Positions 1 through 5,162 of a stretch of DNA of 5,505 nt are shown here, in pieces. Where the stretch lies: positions 1 through 5,505 of the forward strand of contig JBCCFC010000955.1 of assembly GCA_039029935.1 (NCBI GenBank), given 5' to 3'. The translations under genes and the position numbers were made by a program. This DNA comes from G039029935 sp039029935. GTDB lineage: Bacteria; Chloroflexota; Anaerolineae; Caldilineales; Caldilineaceae. Each line of letters opens with the position of its first letter. Positions within the stretch are counted from its first letter, which is position 1. The notes beneath the pieces were generated by a model that saw nothing but the letters and a program-made list of their open reading frames with translations, ran no database searches and was not told the DNA's origin.

Positions 1-10
1 TTGAAAGGTT

Positions 11-136
11 ACTAATCACTAATCACTAATCACTCTTCACTCTTCACTCTTCACTCTTCACTCTTCACTCTTCACTCTTCACTCTTCACTCTTCACTCTT
101 CACTTTTCACTCTTCACTCTTCACTCTTCACTCCTT
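11..136 (+). repeat. Heptanucleotide tandem array (ACTAATC/ACTCTTC)
   Basis: Seventeen consecutive 7-bp units fill 11-129: three ACTAATC, ten ACTCTTC, one ACTTTTC (102-108) and three ACTCTTC. A degenerate copy follows (130-136, ACTCCTT). There are no spacers, so this is a simple tandem array and not a CRISPR. Apart from the ACTAATC units, the + strand carries no stop codon in any frame, because the 7-bp unit cycles through all frames as T-L-H-S-S-L-F. The array ends four bases before the AAGGA of the glycosylase gene, so it forms that gene's pyrimidine-rich leader. Clustered variants suggest growth by slippage. Bases 1-10 (TTGAAAGGTT) are the reverse complement of the AACCTTTCAA motif seen beside the other arrays. 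Confidence 0.95.
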
Positions 137-140
137 TCGC

Positions 141-145
141 AAGGA
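141..145 (+). promoter_or_regulatory. Ribosome binding site of the glycosylase gene
   Basis: AAGGA lies five bases before the ATG at 151 and just after the end of the heptamer array. It supports the chosen start. No promoter is recognisable within the array; it must lie further upstream, outside the window, or be unconventional. Confidence 0.7.
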
Positions 146-150
146 AAACT

Positions 151-798
151 ATGACAACAATTGTACGATTATCACCAACCACCATGCAACAGGGTATTGA
201 TGCATTGGTGGCAGTGGATGCTGATTTTGCGCGAGTCTATGAGCAGTATGGAACGCCGCCAGAGTGGTTCCGTCCACAGGGGTTTAGCACCTTGCTCTAT
301 ATTATTCTGGAGCAGCAGGTGTCGTTGCAATCGGCAAAGGCGGCCTATGATCGGCTATTGGCGGCGGTTGCCGAAATCACAGATACAGGTCTAACGCCAG
401 AGATATTTTTAACATTTGAGGATGAGCAGCTCAAGCAGTTTGGCTTTAGTCGTCAGAAAACGCGTTATGGCCGCATTTTGGCAGAGAAGATACGGGATGG
501 CAACATTGATTTGGCGGCGTTGGATACCATGCCCGATGAAGAGGTATTGACCGCGTTGACCAGTTTAACAGGCATTGGTCCTTGGACCGCCAACATCTAT
601 TTGCTGATGGTGTTAAAACGGGTGGATGTCTGGCCGATTGGGGATGTCGCCTTGGCAACGGCCTATAAGGAAATCAAGGGGCTGGATGAACGCCCGACAC
701 AGCCAGAGCTAGCAGAGATAGCGGAGGCATGGCGACCTTGGCGAGCAATTGCAGCACGGCTATTGTGGAACCATTATCTACATAAACGCGCCAAGTAG
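151..798 (+). CDS. DNA-3-methyladenine glycosylase II-type (AlkA/Mag-like, HhH-GPD)
   Basis: This 215-residue protein has the hallmarks of the helix-hairpin-helix GPD superfamily of base excision repair glycosylases, which cut the N-glycosidic bond of alkylated purines in DNA. Visible features are the EQQVS segment (residues 54-58, matching the conserved QQ-S of AlkA-like enzymes), the hairpin LTGIGPWTA (139-147), the catalytic aspartate in PIGDVAL (D165), and the C-terminal WRPWRAIAARLLW (194-206), which matches the W-P-W/Y-R-S/A-A signature. No Cys cluster for an Fe-S site is present, which argues against EndoIII or MutY. At 215 residues it lacks the N-terminal domain of E. coli AlkA (about 280 residues) and resembles the short yeast Mag1-type form. 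The ATG has a good AAGGA site. The gene ends eight bases before the next one, so the two were probably co-transcribed. Exact substrate range cannot be told from sequence. Confidence 0.9.
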   Translation: MTTIVRLSPTTMQQGIDALVAVDADFARVYEQYGTPPEWFRPQGFSTLLYIILEQQVSLQSAKAAYDRLLAAVAEITDTGLTPEIFLTFEDEQLKQFGFSRQKTRYGRILAEKIRDGNIDLAALDTMPDEEVLTALTSLTGIGPWTANIYLLMVLKRVDVWPIGDVALATAYKEIKGLDERPTQPELAEIAEAWRPWRAIAARLLWNHYLHKRAK

Positions 799-804
799 GG
801 GGAA
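797..804 (+). promoter_or_regulatory. Ribosome binding site overlapping the glycosylase stop
   Basis: AGGGGGAA overlaps the TAG stop of the glycosylase (796-798) and lies two bases before the ATG at 807, so translation of the two genes is probably coupled. An almost identical site (TAGGGGGAA) precedes the truncated gene at the window end. Confidence 0.6.
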
Positions 805-994
805 TCATGATAACGACAGCTAATCGCTTTAACGGCTTGATTGACAACTATGCAAGCTATCGACCACGCTATCCACAGAAAATCATTGATGTGCTACAGG
901 CTGAATGCGGCTTGACCCATCATCATATCATTGCCGATATCGGTTCTGGCACGGGGTTACTCACCGAAGTCTTTCTCAAAAACGGCAATCAGGT

Positions 995-1003
995 CTATGG
1001 TGT
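995..1003 (+). repeat. 9-bp target site duplication, left copy
   Basis: CTATGGTGT is repeated exactly at 1227-1235, on the other side of the insertion. The bases beyond each copy differ (T994 against A1226, G1004 against T1236), which fixes the duplication at nine bases. In the ancestral gene it encodes part of V-Y-G-V. Confidence 0.92.
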
Positions 1004-1010
1004 GTAAGTA

Positions 1011-1148
1011 AGGCCATTCCACAAAAATAAATACTCGCGGAGTAGGCACTCTAGTGCCGGATTTCTCGTGTACGACCCGCAATAGGACCCAGAGGGTACC
1101 CCGCTAACTCCGCGTTTCTATGGGGTAATTTATTTTGTGGAATGGCCT
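1011..1148. mobile_element. MITE-like element with ~16-24 bp terminal inverted repeats, TA-flanked
   Basis: AGGCCATTCCACAAAA (1011-1026) is perfectly inverted at 1133-1148. The match continues after a one-base indel, giving about 24 paired bases per arm. The element is flanked by TA at 1009-1010 and 1149-1150, as expected for IS630/Tc1-mariner-type target duplication. A second inverted segment (GCGGAGT near 1037-1043 with ACTCCGC near 1107-1113) extends the symmetry inward. The centre holds a small hairpin, GGCAC-TCTA-GTGCC (1045-1058), and the palindrome GGGTACCC (1094-1101). It is too short to encode a transposase. Assignment to an IS630-like family is inference from the TA flanks only. Confidence 0.65.
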
Positions 1149-1151
1149 TAG

Positions 1152-1222
1152 CGTTCACCTCCCCCGTCGGCTGAGCTTGTCGAAGCTGAGTGCCCCCATC
1201 GACAAGCTCAGGGGGCTGAACG
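1152..1222. repeat. REP-like long hairpin (GACAAGCTCAGGGGG type)
   Basis: Three nested paired segments are visible: CGTTCA (1152-1157) with TGAACG (1217-1222), CCCCC (1161-1165) with GGGGG (1211-1215), and TGAGCTTGTCG (1172-1182) with CGACAAGCTCA (1200-1210). The loop is 1183-1199, and GTCGGC on the left arm is unpaired. The core TCGACAAGCTCAGGG resembles a palindromic intergenic repeat common in several bacterial phyla. That recollection is not verified here. It probably forms the outer element that made the 9-bp duplication. Confidence 0.75.
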
Positions 1223-1226
1223 GTTA

Positions 1227-1235
1227 CTATGGTGT
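1227..1235 (+). repeat. 9-bp target site duplication, right copy
   Basis: CTATGGTGT is identical to 995-1003. Reading on from this copy restores the methyltransferase frame (GGT GTT GAG CCA AAC, G-V-E-P-N). Confidence 0.92.
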
Positions 1236-1836
1236 TGAGCCAAACACGGAAATGCGTGAAAGGGCAGAGTCTCAGCTACGTTCCTATCCTTTTTACACAG
1301 GTGTGGATGGCACAGCAGAGCAGACCACTTTGGCGGATCATTGCGCCCACTTCATTACGGCAGGGCAAGCCTTTCACTGGTTTGATCCCAAACCGACACG
1401 CAAAGAGTTTCTGCGTATTCTCATCCCCAATGGGAGGGTCGTGCTGATTTGGAACATGTTTCGCAACAATGGGTCCCTCTTTGACAATGCATTTGAGCAA
1501 TTTTGGCGGAAACACATCAGCGACAGCGAGATATTCAACGCACCAGAACATGGGCTACCGGATGACATTGCGCGGTTTATTGGCGTAGATAGCGTTCGTG
1601 AACTGACGGTCGCGAATCCACAGGTGTATAATTGGCGGGCATTGCAGGGCAGAATTCGTTCATCCAGTCGTGCGCCCAAAGAGGGTGAGCCAGCGTATGA
1701 AGAGATGATGGCGGCGTTGACAGACCTCTTTGAGGAACATAACGAAGATGAGAAAGTAACGATTGAACATGACACACAGATCATCCTTGAGCAATTAACA
1801 TAACGCCTGCCGAATTTACTATATGACATTCCAAAT

Positions 1837-1869
1837 TTGACAATATCGCGGTTATCGGTGACGATCACC
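1837..1869 (+). promoter_or_regulatory. Possible promoter/operator before the RHH gene
   Basis: TTGACA (1837-1842) matches a consensus -35 box. The place where a -10 box would be expected is taken by the 13-bp dyad GGTGA-CGA-TCACC (1857-1869) with no good TATAAT match. The gap between the broken methyltransferase and the RHH/DUF5678 gene is 111 bases, enough for a promoter. RelB-type antitoxins commonly bind short dyads in their own promoters, so an autoregulatory operator is conceivable but speculative. Confidence 0.3.
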
Positions 1870-1900
1870 AATCAGTTTTGCGGTCTGCATGATTTTTGAA

Positions 1901-1905
1901 AGGAG
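1901..1905 (+). promoter_or_regulatory. Ribosome binding site deciding the ATG at 1915
   Basis: AGGAG (within GAAAGGAG, 1898-1905) lies nine bases before the ATG at 1915. A TTG at 1906 in the same frame directly abuts the AGGAG with no spacer, so it cannot be the start served by this site. Confidence 0.75.
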
Positions 1906-1914
1906 TTGTCCGAT

Positions 1915-2424
1915 ATGAACGCGTCAACCGTGACTTTAGATCAAATTGACCCTACCCTGAGACAGAATGCTGAAAAAATTTTTCAGGCGTTAGGGATGAC
2001 ACCTTTAGAGGCAATTACCTATTTTTATAAGCAAGTTGAGCTTAATCAAGAGCTACCCTTTCCACTTACATTGAAACAATCTCAAAATGGTAGCGACAAT
2101 GGTTTAGAGAAAGAGCAAAGCACCCATGAAGTATCGCCGACAGATGTGATAGATCATATTGAGCTATATATCTCTCCAGATCATGACACTATGGCAAAAG
2201 AGTCGGCTGTATTTGCTGAGATGCAGACACAACTTCAACAACAATATCCAAATCAATATGTTCTGATTCACAATGGCGAAGTTGTAGACCATGATGTCGA
2301 TAATATCGAGCTACTCAAACGGCGCAAACGAGATTATCCGGGCAGAATTATGCTGCAAAAACATGTTGATTCAGAGCCAAACAGAACGATTACCGTTCGC
2401 TCACCCAAATTGGTTATCTCATGA
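1915..2424 (+). CDS. RelB/DinJ-like ribbon-helix-helix protein with C-terminal DUF5678-like domain
   Basis: With the ATG at 1915 the protein has 169 residues. Residues 4-51 (TVTLDQIDPTLRQNAEKIF, then LGMTPLEAITYFYKQVELNQELPFPL) follow the RelB/DinJ antitoxin pattern: an RHH beta strand, a helix ending E-IF-LG, an S/TP-EAI-FY-Q helix, and a final LPFPL. A polar linker (about 53-78) leads to a second part (about 79-169) in which YPNQYVLIHNGEVVDHDVDN and YPGRIMLQKHV match the style of DUF5678 (yP-wV-l-dGevv...yPg). The stop overlaps the protease start (ATGA), so the two are translationally coupled. No RelE-like toxin is next to it, so a classical toxin-antitoxin role is not supported. DNA binding through the RHH part is inference. 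Sampled lines here hold only about 35-37% G+C, lower than neighbouring genes, which hints at transfer. Confidence 0.75.
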   Translation: MNASTVTLDQIDPTLRQNAEKIFQALGMTPLEAITYFYKQVELNQELPFPLTLKQSQNGSDNGLEKEQSTHEVSPTDVIDHIELYISPDHDTMAKESAVFAEMQTQLQQQYPNQYVLIHNGEVVDHDVDNIELLKRRKRDYPGRIMLQKHVDSEPNRTITVRSPKLVIS

Positions 2425-2813
2425 CAAACATATTCTCTTTTGATTATGACAATCGCTATTTTCCACCAGCACCCTTCGTGGATATTGAAATATTCTCACC
2501 GGATACACCCAATAATGCACATAAACTCAAAGCGATGGTTGATTCAGGTGCAGATGCAACCATTCTGCCCGTCAAAGTCTTGAAAAAAGCTGGTGCTGAA
2601 ATGCTGGAAGAAGTCGTTGTTCGAGGAATGCATAATATAGGTGCGTCAACATGGACTTATCTTGTGTCGTTAAAAATTGGTGAATATACTTTCCATCAGC
2701 TTGAAGTTGTTTCATCAAATCAGCCAAACCAAATACTGTTGGGTCGAGATGTGCTAAACCATCTAATCGTCACCTTGAATGGACTCGCTGGAGTCACAGA
2801 GATTAGCCAATAA
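2421..2813 (+). CDS. Retropepsin-like (clan AA) aspartic protease
   Basis: This 130-residue protein carries the single-domain retroviral-type protease pattern. The active-site triad lies in MVDSGADATILP (D41-S42-G43-A44), followed by the VRGMHNIGAS flap-like region, and the C-terminal LLGRDVLNHLIVTLNG (106-121) matches the I/L-L-G-R/M-D-x-L motif that closes the fold. One catalytic Asp per chain implies activity as a homodimer. It has no signal peptide or membrane segment, so it is probably cytoplasmic. It starts at ATG 2421 within the stop of the RHH/DUF5678 gene and has no separate strong ribosome binding site, so it should be produced by coupling with that gene. A plausible but untested idea is that it cleaves or regulates its partner. 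No reverse transcriptase or other retroelement gene is nearby. Confidence 0.8.
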   Translation: MTNIFSFDYDNRYFPPAPFVDIEIFSPDTPNNAHKLKAMVDSGADATILPVKVLKKAGAEMLEEVVVRGMHNIGASTWTYLVSLKIGEYTFHQLEVVSSNQPNQILLGRDVLNHLIVTLNGLAGVTEISQ

Positions 2814-2835
2814 ATACAAAACATCGTCAAACATC

Positions 2836-2840
2836 AGGAT
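2836..2840 (+). promoter_or_regulatory. Ribosome binding site of the UbiE-like methyltransferase
   Basis: AGGAT lies six bases before the ATG at 2847. A second ATG at 2851 is out of frame with it. The gene begins 33 bases after the protease stop, with no evident terminator between them, so read-through from the protease transcript is possible. Confidence 0.5.
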
Positions 2841-2846
2841 TAAACA

Positions 2847-3623
2847 ATGAATGATATCAAAGCAGCCGTCAACACGCGTTTCAGCGGCGTTGCAGAAAAC
2901 TATAGCACCAGTGCCGTCCACGCTGCGGGCGAGGACTTGGCGAAGATGGTCGAGGCCGGGGCACTGACAGGCACGGAGCGTGTGCTGGATGCAGGGTGTG
3001 GGGCTGGGCATACAGCGTTGATCTTTGCGCCCCACGCTGCCGAAGTCGTGGCGTATGATCTGTCCACACAGATGTTAGGGCAGGTCTCACGCTTGGCCGA
3101 GGAACGTGGGCTTACCAATGTGCGTACACAGAAAGGGGATGTTGAGAAGCTCCCCTATGATGATGCCACCTTTGATGTGGTGACAAGCCGCTATAGTGCA
3201 CATCACTGGCCCAACCCGCAACAGGCGGTACACGAAATCTACCGTGTCCTCAAACCTGGTGGTCAGTTTCTGCTGGGTGACATTGTGTCGTGGGATGAAC
3301 ATGCCATCGACACATTCTTGCAGGCGTTAGAATTACTGCGCGATACATCGCATGTCCGTGACCACTCTATTCGCCAATGGACGGGAATGTTTGCAGAGGC
3401 TGGCTTTACCCAAGAACAGATTAGTGTCGCCTACGAATGGCGTCCACGCATGGACTTTCCCAAATGGATTGAACGGATTGGCACACCGCCTGACAATGAG
3501 GCCATGATTAGAACTCTTTTCGACGGTGCTAGTAGCGAAGTTCGCACAGCATTCCAGGTGGAGGAAGATCACTCATTCCGGTTCAAAGGCGCAGTTCTCA
3601 AAGGTGTAAAAATTGAAAATTGA
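2847..3623 (+). CDS. Class I SAM-dependent methyltransferase (UbiE/Methyltransf_11 type)
   Basis: This 258-residue protein shows the full set of class I methyltransferase motifs: motif I VLDAGCGAGHTAL (46-58), the acidic residue ending strand 2 in VVAYDLS (D71), GDVEKLPYDDATFDVV (98-112, motif II region), and LKPGGQFLLGDI (135-146, motif III). The HHWPNP stretch (119-124) is typical of UbiE-like and other Methyltransf_11 proteins. The C-terminal part (about 150-258, with RQWTGMFAEAGF and WIERIGTP) is the variable region and does not reveal the substrate. It is a different family member from the broken gene at 807 and not a recent duplicate: the N-termini and motif I differ clearly. The last codons (I-E-N-stop) are made of the ATTGAAA repeat that follows, so the C-terminus may have been set by repeat growth. 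Sampled G+C is high (37 of 60 at 3001-3060), unlike the two preceding genes. Confidence 0.9.
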   Translation: MNDIKAAVNTRFSGVAENYSTSAVHAAGEDLAKMVEAGALTGTERVLDAGCGAGHTALIFAPHAAEVVAYDLSTQMLGQVSRLAEERGLTNVRTQKGDVEKLPYDDATFDVVTSRYSAHHWPNPQQAVHEIYRVLKPGGQFLLGDIVSWDEHAIDTFLQALELLRDTSHVRDHSIRQWTGMFAEAGFTQEQISVAYEWRPRMDFPKWIERIGTPPDNEAMIRTLFDGASSEVRTAFQVEEDHSFRFKGAVLKGVKIEN

Positions 3624-3650
3624 AAATAGACAATTGAAAACTACCAATTG
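3612..3650 (+). repeat. ATTGAAA heptamer repeats and CAATTG hairpin overlapping a gene end
   Basis: Four 7-bp units in register: ATTGAAA (3612-3618), ATTGAAA (3619-3625), the diverged ATAGACA (3626-3632), and ATTGAAA (3633-3639). The TGA stop of the methyltransferase (3621-3623) lies in the second unit. CAATTG at 3631-3636 and 3645-3650 could pair around an 8-base loop, but the stem is AT-rich with no T-run, so it is a poor terminator. Confidence 0.8.
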
Positions 3651-3652
3651 CT

Positions 3653-3692
3653 CCTTCAACCTTTCAACTTTTCAACCTTTCAACTCTTCAAC
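3653..3692 (+). repeat. 8-bp tandem repeat array (NYTTCAAC)
   Basis: Five consecutive 8-bp units: CCTTCAAC, CTTTCAAC, TTTTCAAC, CTTTCAAC, TCTTCAAC. The core TTCAAC is related to the TTCAC core of the two heptamer arrays and is roughly the reverse complement of the ATTGAAA units just upstream. The array sits 17 bases before the GTG start of the transporter. It gives the transporter leader a pyrimidine-rich tract, as the first array does for the glycosylase. Confidence 0.9.
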
Positions 3693-3709
3693 CATAGAAA
3701 GCGACCATT

Positions 3710-5125
3710 GTGAACCAAACTGTTGACGAATTTGATGTCCCCCAAGTCACCACCGAAAAATTAAGTCATGGCACAAAGCTGGCTTATGGGGTGGGAGACT
3801 TGGGGACGGCGATTGTGGCCTCGTTGAAAGGCTTTTTCTTTCTCTTTTTCTTGACCGATGTGGCGCGGATGAGTCCTGCTGCTGCTGGATCAATCCTTAT
3901 GCTTGCCAAAATTTGGGATGCAGTCAACGATCCCTTTGTCGGTTGGTTGAGTGACCGCACGCGTACACGCTGGGGACGCCGACGCCCTTGGATACTCTTT
4001 GGGGCCATTCCGTTTGGGCTACTCTTCTATCTCCTCTGGCTGACACCACCGCTCAACCCAACGGGACTCTTTACCTATTACTTGGTGATTGCGCTACTTG
4101 GCGATATTGCCTACACCGTTGTCAATGTGCCCTACGCCGCACTAACACCAGAACTGACGCGTGACTATGATGAGCGAACGAGCCTTAACAGCTATCGCTT
4201 CTCCTTCTCGGTCATTGGCTCACTGGTTGCGGCTACCTGTCACCCCTTCATTGTCGATCAATTTGACAACATTCGCGTTGGCTATGCCGTATCCGCAGCG
4301 ATTTGGGCCATTGTTGCCACTGTCCCCAACTTTATCGTGGTCGCCTTCACGCGTGAACGACCCGAAAATGTCAACCCAGCCCAATCCACAAACTCAACCC
4401 AGCAAGATGCCATACCATTTCTTGCCCAAATCGGGATCGCCTTTCAAAATCGCCCCTACCGCTATGTCATTGGCATCTATTTACTCTCGTGGTTTGTACT
4501 CCAACTCATCGCCGTCATCATCGTCTACTATCTCACCTATTATCTGCGCAGCGAATCTCTGATTCCTTGGGTGCTGCTCTCGATTCAGGGGTCAGCCTTT
4601 GTCTTTCTCTTTGTGTGGGGTGAGGCCAGCAAACGTTTTGACAAACGCTTTGTCTATATGATGGGGGCGGGCATTTGGCTCTTGGTGCAGTTGGTGCTCT
4701 ATTTTGTGACACCCGAATTGCGCTGGTTGGTGATTCCACTGGCAGTCATGGCAGGGTCAGGTGTGGCGACGGCCTATCTTGTGCCTTGGTCGATGATGCC
4801 TGATGTGATTGAGTTTGATGAGTGGGAAACGGGGCAACGGCGTGAGGGCATTTTTTATGGATTCATGGTCTTTTTGCAAAAAGCATGTCTAGCACTGGCA
4901 CTCTATTTTGTCGGGCTAACACTCGAATGGGCGGGATATCTCACACCGACAGAGGCCATTCCCAACCCCATCCAGCCTGAAAGCGCACTAACGGCCATAC
5001 GACTCTTGATGGGACCTATTCCCGCCGTCGTCCTTGCCGCCAGTATCATCCTCGTTTTCTTCTATCCCATCACGCGGCAGAAACATCAGGAGATCCGCGC
5101 CGCATTGGCGTCACGCGGTGCGTAA
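3710..5125 (+). CDS. GPH-family (MelB-like) MFS sugar:cation symporter
   Basis: This 471-residue integral membrane protein is of the glycoside-pentoside-hexuronide:cation symporter family, which brings in sugars with Na+ or H+. About twelve hydrophobic segments are visible (roughly 30-52, 57-79, 94-112, 119-141, 165-185, 192-213, 250-275, 284-304, 313-333, 338-360, 380-405, 428-452), with a polar central loop (214-245). The family signature is KIWDAVNDPFVGWLSDRTRT followed by RWGRRRPWIL (67-95). D70 and D74 correspond to the cation-binding D55 and D59 of E. coli MelB. YTVVNVPYAAL (135-145) and PDVIEFDEWETGQRREGIFYG (364-384) are further GPH marks. MelB sugar-site residues D19 and D124 align with A34 and N139, so the substrate is probably not melibiose. 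The start is GTG, the first in-frame start after the repeat array, with only a weak GAAAG upstream. No sugar-catabolic gene is adjacent, so the substrate is unknown. Confidence 0.9.
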   Translation: MNQTVDEFDVPQVTTEKLSHGTKLAYGVGDLGTAIVASLKGFFFLFFLTDVARMSPAAAGSILMLAKIWDAVNDPFVGWLSDRTRTRWGRRRPWILFGAIPFGLLFYLLWLTPPLNPTGLFTYYLVIALLGDIAYTVVNVPYAALTPELTRDYDERTSLNSYRFSFSVIGSLVAATCHPFIVDQFDNIRVGYAVSAAIWAIVATVPNFIVVAFTRERPENVNPAQSTNSTQQDAIPFLAQIGIAFQNRPYRYVIGIYLLSWFVLQLIAVIIVYYLTYYLRSESLIPWVLLSIQGSAFVFLFVWGEASKRFDKRFVYMMGAGIWLLVQLVLYFVTPELRWLVIPLAVMAGSGVATAYLVPWSMMPDVIEFDEWETGQRREGIFYGFMVFLQKACLALALYFVGLTLEWAGYLTPTEAIPNPIQPESALTAIRLLMGPIPAVVLAASIILVFFYPITRQKHQEIRAALASRGA

Positions 5126-5162
5126 TCAGTATTCGGTGCGTCGGTATTCAACATACATCTTC

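Larger units (their letters stand above)
1004..1226. mobile_element. 223-bp non-coding composite insertion in the methyltransferase gene
   Basis: The segment is bounded by exact 9-bp direct repeats and has no plausible gene of its own. It consists of two palindromic modules: a 138-bp element with terminal inverted repeats flanked by TA (1011-1148), and a long imperfect hairpin (1152-1222). The outer ends are weakly inverted: TAAG...CGTTCA on the left, once the inner element is removed, against TAACCGTTCA on the right strand. A 9-bp duplication is usual for DDE-type transposases, so the element was probably mobilised in trans by a transposase encoded elsewhere. The family cannot be named from the window. 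Confidence 0.85.
807..1803 (+). pseudogene. Class I SAM-dependent methyltransferase, disrupted by an insertion
   Basis: The 5' part (807-1003) encodes residues 1-66, with the SAM-binding motif I DIGSGTG (44-50) and an N-terminal RFNGLIDNYASYRPRYP stretch typical of Methyltransf_11/25-type proteins. Insertion DNA after 1003 brings in a TAA at 1005-1007. The 3' part resumes at 1237 (EPNTEM...) and runs to the TAA at 1801-1803, with GTAEQTTLADHCAHFITAGQAFHWFD (post-I and substrate region) and the PNGRVVLIWN strand. Deleting 1004-1226 and one copy of the 9-bp duplication gives an uninterrupted frame with the junction Q-V-Y-G-V-E-P-N and a 254-residue protein, a normal length for the family. The net 232-bp gain is also a frameshift. 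The downstream fragment stays open from a TTG at 1135 inside the insert but lacks motif I, so it should not bind SAM. The 3' half shows no further stops or frameshifts, so the disruption looks recent. The substrate is unknown. Confidence 0.9.

Noticed and set aside
11..136. CRISPR array
   Set aside because: The 7-bp units are contiguous with no unique spacers, no repeat of 23-47 bp and no cas genes. It is a simple tandem repeat.
1009..1150. Structured non-coding RNA or self-splicing intron inside the methyltransferase gene
   Set aside because: The palindromic arms would fold in RNA. However, terminal inverted repeats, TA flanks and the surrounding 9-bp duplication are better explained by DNA transposition. 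No group I or II catalytic core was recognised, and the exact boundary repeats are not expected of introns.
1374..1871. Antisense open frame of 165 codons opposite the methyltransferase fragment
   Set aside because: The + strand here encodes recognisable methyltransferase sequence (AFHWFD, NGRVVLIWN). The antisense peptide is serine- and cysteine-rich, with no recognisable motif.
1906..1914. TTG start at 1906 for the RHH/DUF5678 gene
   Set aside because: It touches the AGGAG with no spacer, whereas the ATG at 1915 has normal nine-base spacing. The extra residues (M-S-D) add no conserved sequence.
1915..2424. Classical RelBE toxin-antitoxin locus
   Set aside because: Only the N-terminal third resembles RelB/DinJ. 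The following gene encodes an aspartic protease rather than a RelE/YafQ-type endoribonuclease.
2421..2813. Retroelement or retroviral remnant, based on the retropepsin-like protease
   Set aside because: There is no reverse transcriptase, RNase H, integrase or terminal repeat nearby. Stand-alone clan AA proteases are ordinary bacterial genes, and this one is coupled to the upstream RHH/DUF5678 gene.
4161..4562. Open frame of 133 codons in another + frame inside the transporter gene
   Set aside because: It lies wholly within the GPH symporter reading frame, which has clear family motifs. The alternative product is low-complexity and Ser/Pro-rich, as expected of a shadow frame.
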